Source of the DNA: Dokdonella sp.
GTDB taxonomy: Bacteria > Pseudomonadota > Gammaproteobacteria > Xanthomonadales > Rhodanobacteraceae
Length of the DNA stretch: 64,000 nt
Reading direction: 5' to 3'
Assembly: GCA_024707225.1 (NCBI GenBank)
Contig: JANQAE010000001.1
Coordinates: 1,364,001 to 1,428,000, forward strand
The notes under the pieces are model-generated. The model made no database searches. It saw only the letters and a list, made by a program, of their open reading frames with translations, and was not told the origin of the DNA. Below, one piece after another: positions 45,359-53,740 of the stretch (its first letter is position 1; each line of letters begins with the position of its first letter). A program made the translations under genes and the position numbers.

Positions 45359-45733
45359 ATGCACGCGATCGGAAAACGCCGCTGGATCATCGCCGAAGGC
45401 TATCTGCCGCCGCCCGACGCCAGCCTCAGCCGGCAGCTGTCGAGCCACGAGACCGCCTGCATGCTCAATGCCGGCGATGTGCCGGCGCAGGTGACGATCA
45501 CGATCTTCTTCGCAGACCGCGAGCCGGCCGGTCCGTATCGCGTCACGATCGCGCCACGCCGCACGCTGCACCTGCGCTTCAACGATCTGACCGATCCGGA
45601 GGCGATCCCGGCCGATACCGACTATGCGAGCCTGATCGAATCGGACGTGCCGATCGTGGTCCAGCACACGCGCCTGGACTCGCGCCGCGCCGGGCTGGCG
45701 CTGATGACGACGACCGCCTACGCCTGCGATTGA
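45359..45733 (+). CDS. Sensory-rhodopsin-transducer (ASRT) family protein
   Basis: A 124-residue protein matching the family of the Anabaena sensory rhodopsin transducer (PF07100): WIIAEGYLPPPDASLSRQLS, SHETACMLNAGDVPAQVTIT, IFFADREPAGPYRVTIAPRR, TLHLRFNDLTDPEAIPADTD and VPIVVQHTRLDSRRAGLALM. It is a beta-sandwich that forms tetramers in the characterised member. No rhodopsin gene is present nearby, and most relatives also lack one; a carbohydrate- or ligand-binding role has been considered for such proteins. Confidence 0.88.
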   Translation: MHAIGKRRWIIAEGYLPPPDASLSRQLSSHETACMLNAGDVPAQVTITIFFADREPAGPYRVTIAPRRTLHLRFNDLTDPEAIPADTDYASLIESDVPIVVQHTRLDSRRAGLALMTTTAYACD

Positions 45734-45808
45734 GCGGAACGACGCCGCGCGTACGCCAGTCGGCAGATGCGGCGTGCGCGCAAACCCACGCGAATGCGGC
45801 CGCGCGAT

Positions 45809-46605
45809 TCACGCATACTGCATCTTGACCGTCATGCCGCCGTCGACGACGAAGTTCTGGCCGGTGATGAAGCCGGCCTGCGCCGACAGCAGATAGACCG
45901 CCAGCGCGGCGATGTCGGGCGGCTCGCCGACGCGGCCGACCGGATGCTGCGCATGATCGCGGCGACCGAGCCTCGGGCGGCGGCGCGTGGCCGGCTTGCG
46001 CCAGGCATCGGTCGCGATCCAGCCCGGCAGGATGCCGTTGACGCGGACCGCGGGCCGGCACTGATCGCCATCGCATGCGTCAGCGCGACCAGTCCGCCCT
46101 TGGTCGCGGCGTAGGCCTCGCTGTCGCGCTCGGACTGCAGCGCTCGCGTCGAGGCGATCTGCACGATCGCGCCGCGCGCCTCGGCCAGCGCCGGCAGCGC
46201 GTGTTTGGCACACAGGAACGCGCCGGTCAGGTTGACCGCCAGATAGCGGTTCCAGTCGGCCAGCGCCAGCTCGGTCAGCGGCCCGGCATGCGGCGCGGCG
46301 ATACCGGCATTGTTGACGAGGCCGTCGATGCGCGACCAGCGCGCCAACGCGGCTTTCGTGAAGGCCTGCACGCTGGCCTCGCGCGCGACGTCCAGGCGCC
46401 GGAATGCGGCGCGCTCGCCGGCCGACCATTCGGCCAGGCAGGCCCGCCCGGCCTCGACGTCGGTATCGCCGATCAGCACCACGCCGCCGGCGGCGAGTAC
46501 GGCCTCGGCGATCGCGCGGCCGATGCCCTGCGCACCGCCGGTGACGAGGACGACCCGATCGGCCAGCGGGCGGGCGTCGAAGGCGGCGATCGGCGGCGGC
46601 TGCAT
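45809..46605 (-). CDS. SDR family oxidoreductase (frameshifted)
   Basis: A classical short-chain dehydrogenase. The first frame (ATG 46605, GGAG upstream) gives RVVLVTGGAQGIGRAIAEAV, the NAD-preferring Asp in IGDTDVEAGRACLAEW, GLVNNAGIAAPHAGPL, and the catalytic Tyr-Lys in SEAYAATKGGLVALTHAMAI. After about base 46055 the other frame continues AVRVNGILPGWIATDAWRKP and ends AALAVYLLSAQAGFITGQNF-VVDGG. A one-base indel in GGCCCGCGGTC-type sequence explains the switch. The substrate is unknown. Confidence 0.82.
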
Positions 46606-46753
46606 CGGCACTGCTCCGGTATCCGAAAAGGCCAGCGTACGCGGTTGCGGCGGCTGCCGACAGGCCGGGACACCGCGGAAATGAATCGATAATTCAGTCA
46701 AAAGATAATCGCTACTTTCCCACCGGATTGAACTCAAACTTCACCGTCCGCGC

Positions 46754-47146
46754 ATGGACGAGAAGAAGCAGTTCGCCGAGCGCCTGCAAGCCGCGATGCG
46801 CGCGGCCGGCTACGAGGCGCGACCGAACGTGCTCGAGCTGCACTTCAACGAGCGCTACTGGGGCCGCTCGGTCAGCTACCAGGGCGCGCGGCGCTGGCTG
46901 AAGGGCCTGTCGATCCCCGAGCAGGACAAGCTGCAGGTGCTCGCGCAGTGGCTCGGCGTCGAGCCGCAGACGCTGCGCTTCGGAACGCCCGCGCAGGTCA
47001 CCAACACGCCGCCCCCGTGGCCGGAAGTGGCCGATCCGGCCGACCGCGCCGCGATCAGCGCGTTCCTCGCGCTGCCGCCGGACCGGCGCAAGCCGCTGCG
47101 CGAGCTGATCGCCCAGCTCGGCACGCCGCCCCGGCGCCGCCGCTAG
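46754..47146 (+). CDS. Small helix-turn-helix (phage-repressor-like) protein
   Basis: A 130-residue protein. The N-terminal part MDEKKQFAERLQAAMRAAGY, then YQGARRWLKGLSIPEQDKLQ and VLAQWLGVEPQTLRFG, fits a Cro/CI-type DNA-binding domain as found in many short proteobacterial regulators. A Pro-rich linker leads to a helical end (AISAFLALPPDRRKPLRELI). It overlaps the convergent macro-domain gene by 4 bases. The AT-rich region before it carries GATAAT repeats that may be its own operator. Confidence 0.75.
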   Translation: MDEKKQFAERLQAAMRAAGYEARPNVLELHFNERYWGRSVSYQGARRWLKGLSIPEQDKLQVLAQWLGVEPQTLRFGTPAQVTNTPPPWPEVADPADRAAISAFLALPPDRRKPLRELIAQLGTPPRRRR

Positions 47147-47724
47147 CGCAGCAGGCCGGCGTGCTGGTTCAGCACGTCGCGTGCGCTGCGCAGCCAGTCC
47201 CTGTCGCCGCCGATGCAGACATCGTAGGCGGCCCGCATCTGCCGCGCGACGCGCTCGAACGGCATCGCACCGACGCCGGCGCCGAGCGCCGGACAGGCCA
47301 GACGGTCGATCGGTGCATGTTCGCGCGGGTGCTCGCGCACCGCGCGCAGCGCCGCACGGAAGGCCAGATAGACGTGGGTGGTGTGGTCGATCGTCATCGG
47401 CACGCGCATCGTCGGCGCGCTGATCATCCACGGAAGCGCCGCGTCGCCGGTCGGCACGATCAGCGCCTGCCCGACCGGCAGTTCGCCGTCGTGATCGGCG
47501 GCCAGGCGTGCGCGCAGCGTGCGCTCGAGGTTCTCGCCGAAGTGGCGCGCATAGTGCAGGTCGAGTCCGCCGCCCATGAGGCCGAAGCTGTTGGCGGCAC
47601 TGACGACCGCGTCGACCGGCTCGGCGAGGATGTCGCCGACGCGGATCGAGACCGCCGTGCCGGCGAACGCGAGGCGCCAGGCCTCGGCCATCGCTTCATC
47701 GAGTGTGCACAGGTGTATCCGCAT
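47143..47724 (-). CDS. Macro-domain protein
   Basis: A 193-residue protein with a macro (ADP-ribose-binding) fold: ISIRVGDI-type opening (VSIRVGDILAEPVDAVVSAA), the binding loop NSFGLMGGGLDLHYARHFG, VGQALIVPTGDAALPWMISA, and the second loop LACPALGAGVGAMPFERVAR. These could bind or hydrolyse ADP-ribose derivatives. ATG 47724 follows CTCCAG without a strong ribosome site. The neighbour is a DNA-binding protein, not a DarT-type ADP-ribosyltransferase. Confidence 0.85.
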   Translation of the reverse strand: MRIHLCTLDEAMAEAWRLAFAGTAVSIRVGDILAEPVDAVVSAANSFGLMGGGLDLHYARHFGENLERTLRARLAADHDGELPVGQALIVPTGDAALPWMISAPTMRVPMTIDHTTHVYLAFRAALRAVREHPREHAPIDRLACPALGAGVGAMPFERVARQMRAAYDVCIGGDRDWLRSARDVLNQHAGLLR

Positions 47725-48092
47725 CGGCTGGAGCGTTCGTAGCGGCCGGGAGCGCCACGCTAGCCCACGCACCGTCCGCGTGCCAGCGCCTCCCGCCCGG
47801 CAGCGACCGCGATACCGCGTCTTGCCGCATGGGCGGTGACGCCGGGGCCGGCGAGAAAGCTCGCGTCCGACTGGCTCGGCATCGGAGTCATGGTCCGATG
47901 AGCAGCGCGCGGTACATCCTCCGGCTCGATGCAGTCGCGGCGGCTGCGCCGTCGCATGAGATCGAAGTCGTGACGGTCAGCGCCGATCGAGCGGGCCGGC
48001 CATATTCACCGGCGCGGTCCTCGACGCCGGCCGGATGCCGCCGATTCCGGCTCCGGCCTAGAATGGTGGCCCGATCGCGACGGAGCCGGCCG
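47725..48092. other. Intergenic region without a recognised gene
   Basis: 368 bases between the macro-domain gene and the GST gene. One frame is open throughout but lacks any domain or codon bias, and I see no RNA gene. Confidence 0.6.
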
Positions 48093-48718
48093 ATGATGAC
48101 GCTCCATGGACGCCCCGGCTGGGGCTCGGCACTGATCGAGGCGCAGCTGCTGCGCTACGGCCTGCCGTTCCGGTTCGAGGAGGTCGGCGATCTGTTCGCG
48201 TCGGCCGAGGCGCGCGCGGCGCTCGCGGCAGTCAATCCGCTCGCACAGGTGCCGACGCTGGTGCTCGACGACGGCCGCGTGATGTCCGAAAGCGCGGCGA
48301 TCACGCTGTACCTGGCCGACCTCACCGGCCGCGACGATCTGGTGCCGGGCCCGCAGTCCCCCGAGCGTGCCGCGTTCCTGCGCTGGCTGGTGTTCCTCGT
48401 CGCCAATCTCTATCCGACCTTCACCTATGCCGACGATCCGCAGCGCTTCGTCGCCGACGCCGCCGCGCCCAGGCGTTCCGGGCGCGCGTGGACGCCCATG
48501 CGCTGTCGCTGTGGCGCATCGTCGAGAGCGCGGCGGCCGCACCATGGTTCCTCGGCGAGCGATTCAGCGCGCTCGATCTGTACGTCGCGGTCATGACGCA
48601 CTGGCGGCCGCGCCGCGCCTGGTTCGCCGGTGCCGCGCCGAAGCTGCACGCGATCGCGCAGGCGGTCGACGCCGATCCCGACTATGCCGACGTGCTGGCA
48701 CGCAATTTCGCGAGCTGA
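48093..48718 (+). CDS. Glutathione S-transferase family protein (frameshifted)
   Basis: About 208 residues. The thioredoxin-like N-domain reads MTLHGRPGWGSALIEAQLLRYG, ALAAVNPLAQVPTLVLDDGR and the glutathione-binding VMSESAAITLYLADLTGRDD. At about 48468 a missing base moves the reading frame, and the helical C-domain continues QAFRARVDAHALSLWRIVES, WFLGERFSALDLYVAVMTHW and ends DYADVLARNFAS at 48718. GGAG lies 7 bases before ATG 48093; ATG 48096 is an alternative. The specific class and substrate are undetermined. Confidence 0.8.
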
Positions 48719-49056
48719 CCGACGCACCTCGCCCGCCGCACCGCGTGTAGCGCGCCTTTGGCGACCGATCGGCGTCCGGCGCGGCGGGCGTGCGGGACGC
48801 CCGTCCGCGCATCGGGCCAGCCCGAAGCATGCGCGCGGCGCGAGCGGCTGATCGGCCCGCACGCGATGTCCGTTTGTGCCGGCGTCCACCGTATCCCCAG
48901 GCAAGGATCGTTCATCGCGATCGCGGCAACGCCGCAGCGCCGGAGGCGACGGTCGCCCCGGAAGCGGCCGGCCGGCGCAGGCATGAACGGCAGCGCGGCC
49001 GGAAACGTCGCGCCTCGCGATCGGCCGCAATCGCCGGCCTTGCCAAGGAGAGCGTC
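48719..49056. other. Intergenic region without a recognised gene
   Basis: 338 bases between the GST gene and the secreted protein gene. Frames are open by composition only. Nothing is recognisable beyond an AAGGAG ribosome site at the right end. Confidence 0.6.
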
Positions 49057-49548
49057 ATGTCGTGCCCCTCGTTCCGCTTCGTCCCACGTCTGGCCGCCGC
49101 ACTGGCCTTCGCGCTGCCGGTCACCGCCGTACAGGCGCAGACCTGCGGCCTGCCGCTGCCGATCGAGATTCCCAATCCGTCGGTCCCGTTCGTGCACAGC
49201 GGCAACACCTGCCTGGCCGGCAATGTCATCGCATATGTGGACGGCATCGAGCTGCCGCATCGCGACATCGTCTATCAGTTCCGCACCGGCGGCAGCGGCG
49301 GCATCGACGCCTCGTCCACGGCTTCGGGCTTTCCGGCGACGATGCTGCTGGTCAAGGGCGACCCGGCGAACGGGTCGAGCACGATCGTCGACTTCGGCGA
49401 TGCGACCGTACCGATGACGACCGGCCCGCTCGCCGATGGCGTCTACACACTGATCGTCACCGGCGACCCGGGCTATGCGACGCCGCAGTGTGGAACCTAT
49501 ACGCTGCAGGTCGGCGGTACGCTGACCGTGCCCGATCCGAACTGCTGA
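49057..49548 (+). CDS. Small exported protein, not recognised
   Basis: A 163-residue protein with a signal peptide (LAAALAFALPVTAVQAQ) and five Cys in the mature part, consistent with the periplasm or outside. I do not recognise a family. The mature sequence is Gly/Thr/Pro-rich and predicted beta-rich (FVHSGNTCLAGNVIAYVDGI, VYTLIVTGDPGYATPQCGTY), ending LTVPDPNC. AAGGAG precedes ATG 49057. It is followed by the tRNA operon. Confidence 0.65.
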   Translation: MSCPSFRFVPRLAAALAFALPVTAVQAQTCGLPLPIEIPNPSVPFVHSGNTCLAGNVIAYVDGIELPHRDIVYQFRTGGSGGIDASSTASGFPATMLLVKGDPANGSSTIVDFGDATVPMTTGPLADGVYTLIVTGDPGYATPQCGTYTLQVGGTLTVPDPNC

Positions 49549-49631
49549 ACGCTCGACGCGCTGCCGGAGGCGTGGGCCCTGGCAGCGCGGGCGCGCAGCA
49601 CGAGGCGCGAAGAGTTCAGCACAAAAAAATG

Positions 49632-49661
49632 TTGACGAAGTCCCCCTTCGGTCTCTATTCT
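49632..49661 (+). promoter_or_regulatory. Sigma-70 promoter of the tRNA operon
   Basis: TTGACG (49632-49637), 18 bases, then TATTCT (49656-49661), with an A-tract (CAAAAAAA) just upstream acting like an UP element and a GC-rich discriminator (CCGCGCC) downstream, as in stable-RNA promoters under stringent control. Transcription would start a few bases before tRNA-Ala. Confidence 0.75.
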
Positions 49662-49674
49662 CCGCGCCTCTCTC

Positions 49675-49750
<76 letters not shown>

Positions 49751-49763
49751 AGGTTCTCTATGC

Positions 49764-49839
49764 GTCCCCATCGTCTAGAGGCCTAGGACACCGCCCTTTC
49801 ACGGCGGCGACGGGGGTTCGAATCCCCCTGGGGACGCCA
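49764..49839 (+). tRNA. tRNA-Glu (TTC)
   Basis: A 76-base cloverleaf. The acceptor GTCCCCA pairs with TGGGGAC; stem CCGCC/GGCGG encloses the loop CTTTCAC, giving anticodon TTC. The T-arm GGGGGTTCGAATCCCCC and an encoded CCA are present. It lies 13 bases after tRNA-Ala. Confidence 0.97.
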
Positions 49840-49941
49840 CGTGTCAGGGGATGAGGCTTCGGCTTCGTCTCGGGTTTTCGGAGGTCTCGAAATCCGGCAT
49901 GTGGAATTGACGTCCTGGGCATGCGGTTGCAGTAAAAATGC

Positions 49942-50018
49942 GGAGCGGTAGTTCAGCTGGTTAGAATGCTGGCCTGTCACGCCGGAGGTCGCGGGTTCGA
50001 GTCCCGTCCGCTCCGCCA
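49942..50018 (+). tRNA. tRNA-Asp (GTC)
   Basis: A 77-base cloverleaf. The acceptor GGAGCGG pairs with CCGCTCC; stem CTGGC/GCCGG (with a mismatch-tolerant end) encloses CTGTCAC, giving anticodon GTC. The T-arm CGGGTTCGAGTCCCG and encoded CCA are present. Last gene of the operon, 102 bases after tRNA-Glu. Confidence 0.97.
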
Positions 50019-50033
50019 CTGCGAGATTCAACG

Positions 50034-50060
50034 AAAAGCCCTGCGCAAGCGGGGCTTTTT
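50034..50060 (+). terminator. Intrinsic terminator of the tRNA operon
   Basis: AAAAGCCC(T)G and C(G)GGGCTTTTT form a stem around CGCAAG, ending in TTTTT. It lies 15 bases after tRNA-Asp and is a good rho-independent terminator. Confidence 0.88.
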
Positions 50061-50160
50061 CGTTTGTGCCGTCCGCGCATCGCACGCATCGCGCCGATGC
50101 GCTGGCCGTCGCCGCGCGATCGGGGGCATCATCGGGGCTTGACCGATCCTGGAGCGGCGC

Positions 50161-50829
50161 ATGGGACAGACGATCAGCATCGCCAGCAGCGGCCTGCAGT
50201 GCATCGGCGCCTACGTAGCGCGTCCGCCAGGCACGCCCAGGGGCGGCCTGGTGATCGCGCAGGAGATCTTCGGCGTCAACGCGCACATCCGCAGCGTCGC
50301 CGACCGGTTCGCCGCTCACGGCTATGTCGCGATCGCGCCGGCGTTCTTCGACCGAGTCGAGCGCGACGTCGAGCTCGGCTACGACGAGGCCGGCTTCCGG
50401 CGCGGCCGCGAACTGATCGCCGAGGTCGGCCTGTCGGCAGCGGTCGAGGACGTCGCCAGCGCCGCCGAGGCGATCGCCTCGGCCGGGCCGATCGGCTGCG
50501 TCGGCTACTGCTGGGGCGGCACGGTCGCGTTCCTCGCGGCGACGCGGCTCGGCCTGCCGGCGGTCAGCTATTACGGCATGCGCAACGTGCAATATTTCGA
50601 CGAGACGCCGCGCGCGCCGCTGATGTTCCATTTCGGCGAGCGCGACGCGTCGATCCCGCCCGAGATGATCCAGCGCCATCGCGACGAGCTGCCCGGCGCC
50701 GAGGTCCATACCTACCCGGCCGGACACGGCTTCAATCGCGACGTCGGTGCCGACTACGAGCCGGCCAGCGCAGCGCTCGCGCTGCAGCGGACCCTGGCGT
50801 TCTTCGCGCGTCATCTGGCGCCGGCGTGA
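50161..50829 (+). CDS. Dienelactone hydrolase family protein
   Basis: A 222-residue alpha/beta-hydrolase. GGLVIAQEIFGVNAHIRSVA is the family's substrate-contact strand and the nucleophile elbow CVGYCWGGTVAFLAA carries a Cys, as in dienelactone hydrolase. The Asp (FGERDASIPPE) and His (YPAGHGFNRDVG) complete the triad. Bacterial DLH-family genes are usually broader esterases than the classical chlorocatechol enzyme. The stop overlaps the GTG start of the next gene, making it the first of a five-gene operon. Confidence 0.9.
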   Translation: MGQTISIASSGLQCIGAYVARPPGTPRGGLVIAQEIFGVNAHIRSVADRFAAHGYVAIAPAFFDRVERDVELGYDEAGFRRGRELIAEVGLSAAVEDVASAAEAIASAGPIGCVGYCWGGTVAFLAATRLGLPAVSYYGMRNVQYFDETPRAPLMFHFGERDASIPPEMIQRHRDELPGAEVHTYPAGHGFNRDVGADYEPASAALALQRTLAFFARHLAPA

Positions 50830-51242
50830 ACGCGGCCGACTTCTCGCTCGATCCGCGCCTGGCCGCCGACACGCATGCGGTCGCCGACCTGCCGCTGTCG
50901 CGCCTGCTGCTGATGGACGATGCGCGCTACGGCTGGCTGATCCTGGTGCCGCGCCGCGCCGGCCTGCGCGAGCTGTCCGATCTGCCGCGCGCCGAGCAGC
51001 ATCGTCTGCTTGAGGAGATCGAGATCGCGCGCACGGCGCTCGGCGCGCTCGGCCCCTACGACAAGCTCAACCTCGGCGCGCTCGGCAACATCGTCGAGCA
51101 GCTGCACGTGCACGTGATCGCGCGGCGCCGCGACGATGCGGCCTGGCCGGGACCGGTCTGGGGCCACGGCGCGCGCGTCGCGCTCGACCCCGAGACATTG
51201 GCCGAACGGCTGCGGCGGCTGCGCGGCGCGCTGCCGCCGTGA
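50826..51242 (+). CDS. HIT domain protein
   Basis: A 138-residue histidine-triad protein from GTG 50826, which overlaps the previous stop (GTGA). It reads LSRLLLMDDARYGWLILVPR, YDKLNLGALGNIVEQLHVHV and IARRRDDAAWPGPVWG. The His-x-His-x triad is HVHVI preceded by QL, with the family's downstream W-P-G-P-V-W. This is the HIT branch commonly annotated only as HIT domain protein. It overlaps pxpB by 4 bases, so it is coupled to the 5-oxoprolinase genes. Confidence 0.85.
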   Translation: MNAADFSLDPRLAADTHAVADLPLSRLLLMDDARYGWLILVPRRAGLRELSDLPRAEQHRLLEEIEIARTALGALGPYDKLNLGALGNIVEQLHVHVIARRRDDAAWPGPVWGHGARVALDPETLAERLRRLRGALPP

Positions 51243-51934
51243 ATCTCGCGATCGAGCCGCTCGGCGAACGGATGCTGCTGCTGCGCTTCGGCGACCGGAT
51301 CGAGCTCGCGTCGAACGCGCAGGTGCACGCGGCCGCCGCGGCGCTGCGCGCGGCCGCCCTGCCCGGCGTCGACGAGCTGATTCCGGCCTATGCGACGCTC
51401 GGCCTGCGCTATCGCCCCGAGGCCTGGCTCGACGCCCGGCGCGCGCCGTGGCAGGCCCTGGCCGAGGCGGTGCGCTTGCAGCTCGCCGATCTCGCGCCGG
51501 CCGTTGCCGTCGCTGCGCGCCTGGTCGAGATTCCGGTCTGCTATGCGCCGCCGTACGCGCCCGACCTCGACCACGTCGCCGCGCACGCCGGTCTCGACGC
51601 CGACGCGGTGATCGCACGCCACAGCGGCACGACCTATCGCGTCGCGATGCTCGGCTTCGCGCCGGGCTTTCCGTATCTGCTCGGCCTGGACGCCGCGCTG
51701 CACACGCCGCGCCGTGCCGATCCGCGGCTGCGCGTGCCGGCCGGCGCGGTGGCGATCGGCGGTGCGCAGACCGGCATCTATCCGCGCGAGCTGCCGGGCG
51801 GCTGGCAGATCATCGGCCGTACGCCGCTGCGGCTGTTCGATCCGGCGCGGTCGCCGGCAGCCCTGCTCGCCCCCGGCGACCAGGTCCGTTTCCGGCCGAT
51901 CGATGCGTCCGCGTTCGAGGCGGCCGCGCGATGA
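51239..51934 (+). CDS. pxpB: 5-oxoprolinase subunit PxpB (KipI family)
   Basis: A 231-residue subunit of the ATP-dependent enzyme that opens 5-oxoproline to glutamate. It starts at GTG 51239. Family features are AYATLGLRYRPEAW, IPVCYAPPYAPDLDHVAAHA, VAMLGFAPGFPYLLGLDAAL, RVPAGAVAIGGAQTGIYPRE and GWQIIGRTPLRLFDPAR. The next gene's ATG overlaps its TGA (ATGA). Confidence 0.93.
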   Translation: MNLAIEPLGERMLLLRFGDRIELASNAQVHAAAAALRAAALPGVDELIPAYATLGLRYRPEAWLDARRAPWQALAEAVRLQLADLAPAVAVAARLVEIPVCYAPPYAPDLDHVAAHAGLDADAVIARHSGTTYRVAMLGFAPGFPYLLGLDAALHTPRRADPRLRVPAGAVAIGGAQTGIYPRELPGGWQIIGRTPLRLFDPARSPAALLAPGDQVRFRPIDASAFEAAAR

Positions 51935-52887
51935 GCATGACCGTGTTGCGCCCGGGTCTGCTGACCTGCATCCAGGACCTCGGCCGCAGCGGCCATGCCG
52001 CCGACGGCATCGGCCGCAGCGGCCCGCTCGACGAAGTCGCCGCACGGCTCGCCAACGCATTGACCGGCAACGCGCAGGATGCGGCCATGCTCGAGATCAG
52101 CCTGCACGGCCCGAGCCTGCGCTTCGACACGGCGGTGACGGTCGCGCTGACCGGCGGCCTCGTCGACGGCCGGATCGACGGACGGCCGGTCGCATCGTGG
52201 CGGCCGTGCGCGATCGGCGCCGGTGGCGTGCTCGATCTCGGCGCGGTCCGGCACGGCGCGCGCGCCTATCTGGCGGTCGCCGGCGGAATCGCGGTCGATC
52301 CGGTGCTCGGCAGCCGCGCGACCGATCTGCACGCCGGACTCGGCCCGTTCGGCGGCCGTGCGCTGCTCGCCGGCGATCGTCTCGCGATCGGCCCGGCGCA
52401 GCCGCTGCGGCTCGATTCACGCTGGTCGCTCGATCCGCAGCCGTGGCTCGATCCGGCGTCCGGCGAGCCGATCGCGCTGATCCGCGGCCGCCATTTCGAT
52501 GCGTTGACGCCCGGCGCGCGCGCGGCGCTGTGGTCGACGCGTTGGCGCATCTCGGCCTCGTCCGACCGCGTCGGTTTCCGGATCGACGGCGCGACGCTGG
52601 CGCTGCGCGAGGCGATCGAGGCGGTCAGCGAGCCGGTCGCGCCGGGTACGCTGCAGCTGCCGCCCGGCGGCCGGCCGATCGCGCTGATGGCCGAGCATCC
52701 GACCACCGGCGGCTACCCGCGGATCGGCCAGATCGCCGCGGTCGACCTGCCGCGGCTGGCCCAGTTGCGACCGGGCGACGCGTTCTCGTTCGAGGAAACC
52801 GACGTCGACACCGCACAGGCGCGCTATCTTTGGCGCGAGCGGCGACTGGCCGCGCTGATCGCCGCGATCGGCGAACGCCTGCGATGA
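51931..52887 (+). CDS. pxpC: 5-oxoprolinase subunit PxpC (KipA family)
   Basis: A 318-residue partner of PxpB. It shows TVLRPGLLTCIQDLGRSGHA, GPLDEVAARLANALTGN, AARLEIT-type NAAMLEISLHGPSLRF pattern, GARAYLAVAGGIAVDPVLGS, the conserved SDRVGFRIDGATLAL and the end PTTGGYPRIGQIAAVDLPRL. In the family this region is often mislabelled urea carboxylase-like or allophanate hydrolase subunit 2. It overlaps pxpA by 4 bases. Confidence 0.92.
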   Translation: MSMTVLRPGLLTCIQDLGRSGHAADGIGRSGPLDEVAARLANALTGNAQDAAMLEISLHGPSLRFDTAVTVALTGGLVDGRIDGRPVASWRPCAIGAGGVLDLGAVRHGARAYLAVAGGIAVDPVLGSRATDLHAGLGPFGGRALLAGDRLAIGPAQPLRLDSRWSLDPQPWLDPASGEPIALIRGRHFDALTPGARAALWSTRWRISASSDRVGFRIDGATLALREAIEAVSEPVAPGTLQLPPGGRPIALMAEHPTTGGYPRIGQIAAVDLPRLAQLRPGDAFSFEETDVDTAQARYLWRERRLAALIAAIGERLR

Positions 52888-53642
52888 CCCTGCGTATCGA
52901 TCTGAATGCCGACATCGGCGAGTCCTACGGCGCGTGGCGGATGGGCCACGACGCCGAGGTGCTGCGCGAAGTCAGCTCGGTCAACGTCGCCTGCGGCTTC
53001 CACGCCGGCGATCCGTCGACGATGCGCGCGACCGTGCGCGCGGCGATCACACACGGCGTCGCGATCGGCGCGCATCCGTCGCTGCCGGACCTGCAGGGTT
53101 TCGGCCGGCGCGAGATGGCGATCTCGCCGGACGACGCCTATGCCCTGGTCGTCTACCAGACCGGCGCGCTGGCCGGCTTCGCCGCGGCCGCCGGCGGCCG
53201 GCTCGCCCACGTCAAGCCGCACGGCGCCTTGTACAACATGGCCGCGCGCGATCCGGCGCTGGCCGACGCGATCGCCGCCGCGGTGCACGACGTCGACCGC
53301 CGCCTGATCCTGGTCGGCCTGGCCGCCAGCGCCTTGACCGAGGCGGCGTCGCGCGCCGGCATCCCGGTCGCCCACGAGGTGTTCGCCGACCGCCGCTACG
53401 AGGCCGACGGCTCGCTGACGCCGCGCAGCCATCCCGACGCGGTCATCCACGATCTGGACATCGCGATCGTGCAGGTGGTCGCGCTGGCGACGCGCGGCGA
53501 GGTGACGACGCGGACCGGCGAGCGGCTGCGCCTGGCCGCCGACACGATCTGCCTGCACGGCGACCGGCCCGATGCCGGCCTGGCCGCGCAGCGGATCCGC
53601 AGCGCATTGACCGAAGCCGGCGTGACCGTCGCGCCGCTGTAG
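52884..53642 (+). CDS. pxpA: 5-oxoprolinase subunit PxpA (LamB/YcsF family)
   Basis: A 252-residue TIM-barrel-like subunit that completes the 5-oxoprolinase complex. DLNADIGESYGAWRMGHDAE, VNVACGFHAGDPSTMRATV, IGAHPSLPDLQGFGRREMAI, HVKPHGALYNMAARD and TICLHGDRPDAG are all diagnostic. It is the last gene of the operon. The common order elsewhere is pxpA-pxpB-pxpC or pxpB-pxpC-pxpA; here it is B-C-A. Confidence 0.95.
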   Translation: MTLRIDLNADIGESYGAWRMGHDAEVLREVSSVNVACGFHAGDPSTMRATVRAAITHGVAIGAHPSLPDLQGFGRREMAISPDDAYALVVYQTGALAGFAAAAGGRLAHVKPHGALYNMAARDPALADAIAAAVHDVDRRLILVGLAASALTEAASRAGIPVAHEVFADRRYEADGSLTPRSHPDAVIHDLDIAIVQVVALATRGEVTTRTGERLRLAADTICLHGDRPDAGLAAQRIRSALTEAGVTVAPL

Positions 53643-53740
53643 ACGGCGGCGACCGGGTCACGCACCGGCGGGGGCGCGGCGACCAGGATCGCGCGCTGCC
53701 CGCCCGGCCGGTGCAAGCGCCGCGGCCGCCACACGCGGCG

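Noticed and set aside
46754-47724. DarTG-like toxin-antitoxin pair
   Set aside because: A macro-domain gene is present, but its neighbour is a helix-turn-helix protein on the opposite strand, with no ADP-ribosyltransferase features.
49783-50814. A minus-strand frame over the tRNA genes
   Set aside because: It is antisense to two tRNAs and to the dienelactone hydrolase gene and has no domain.
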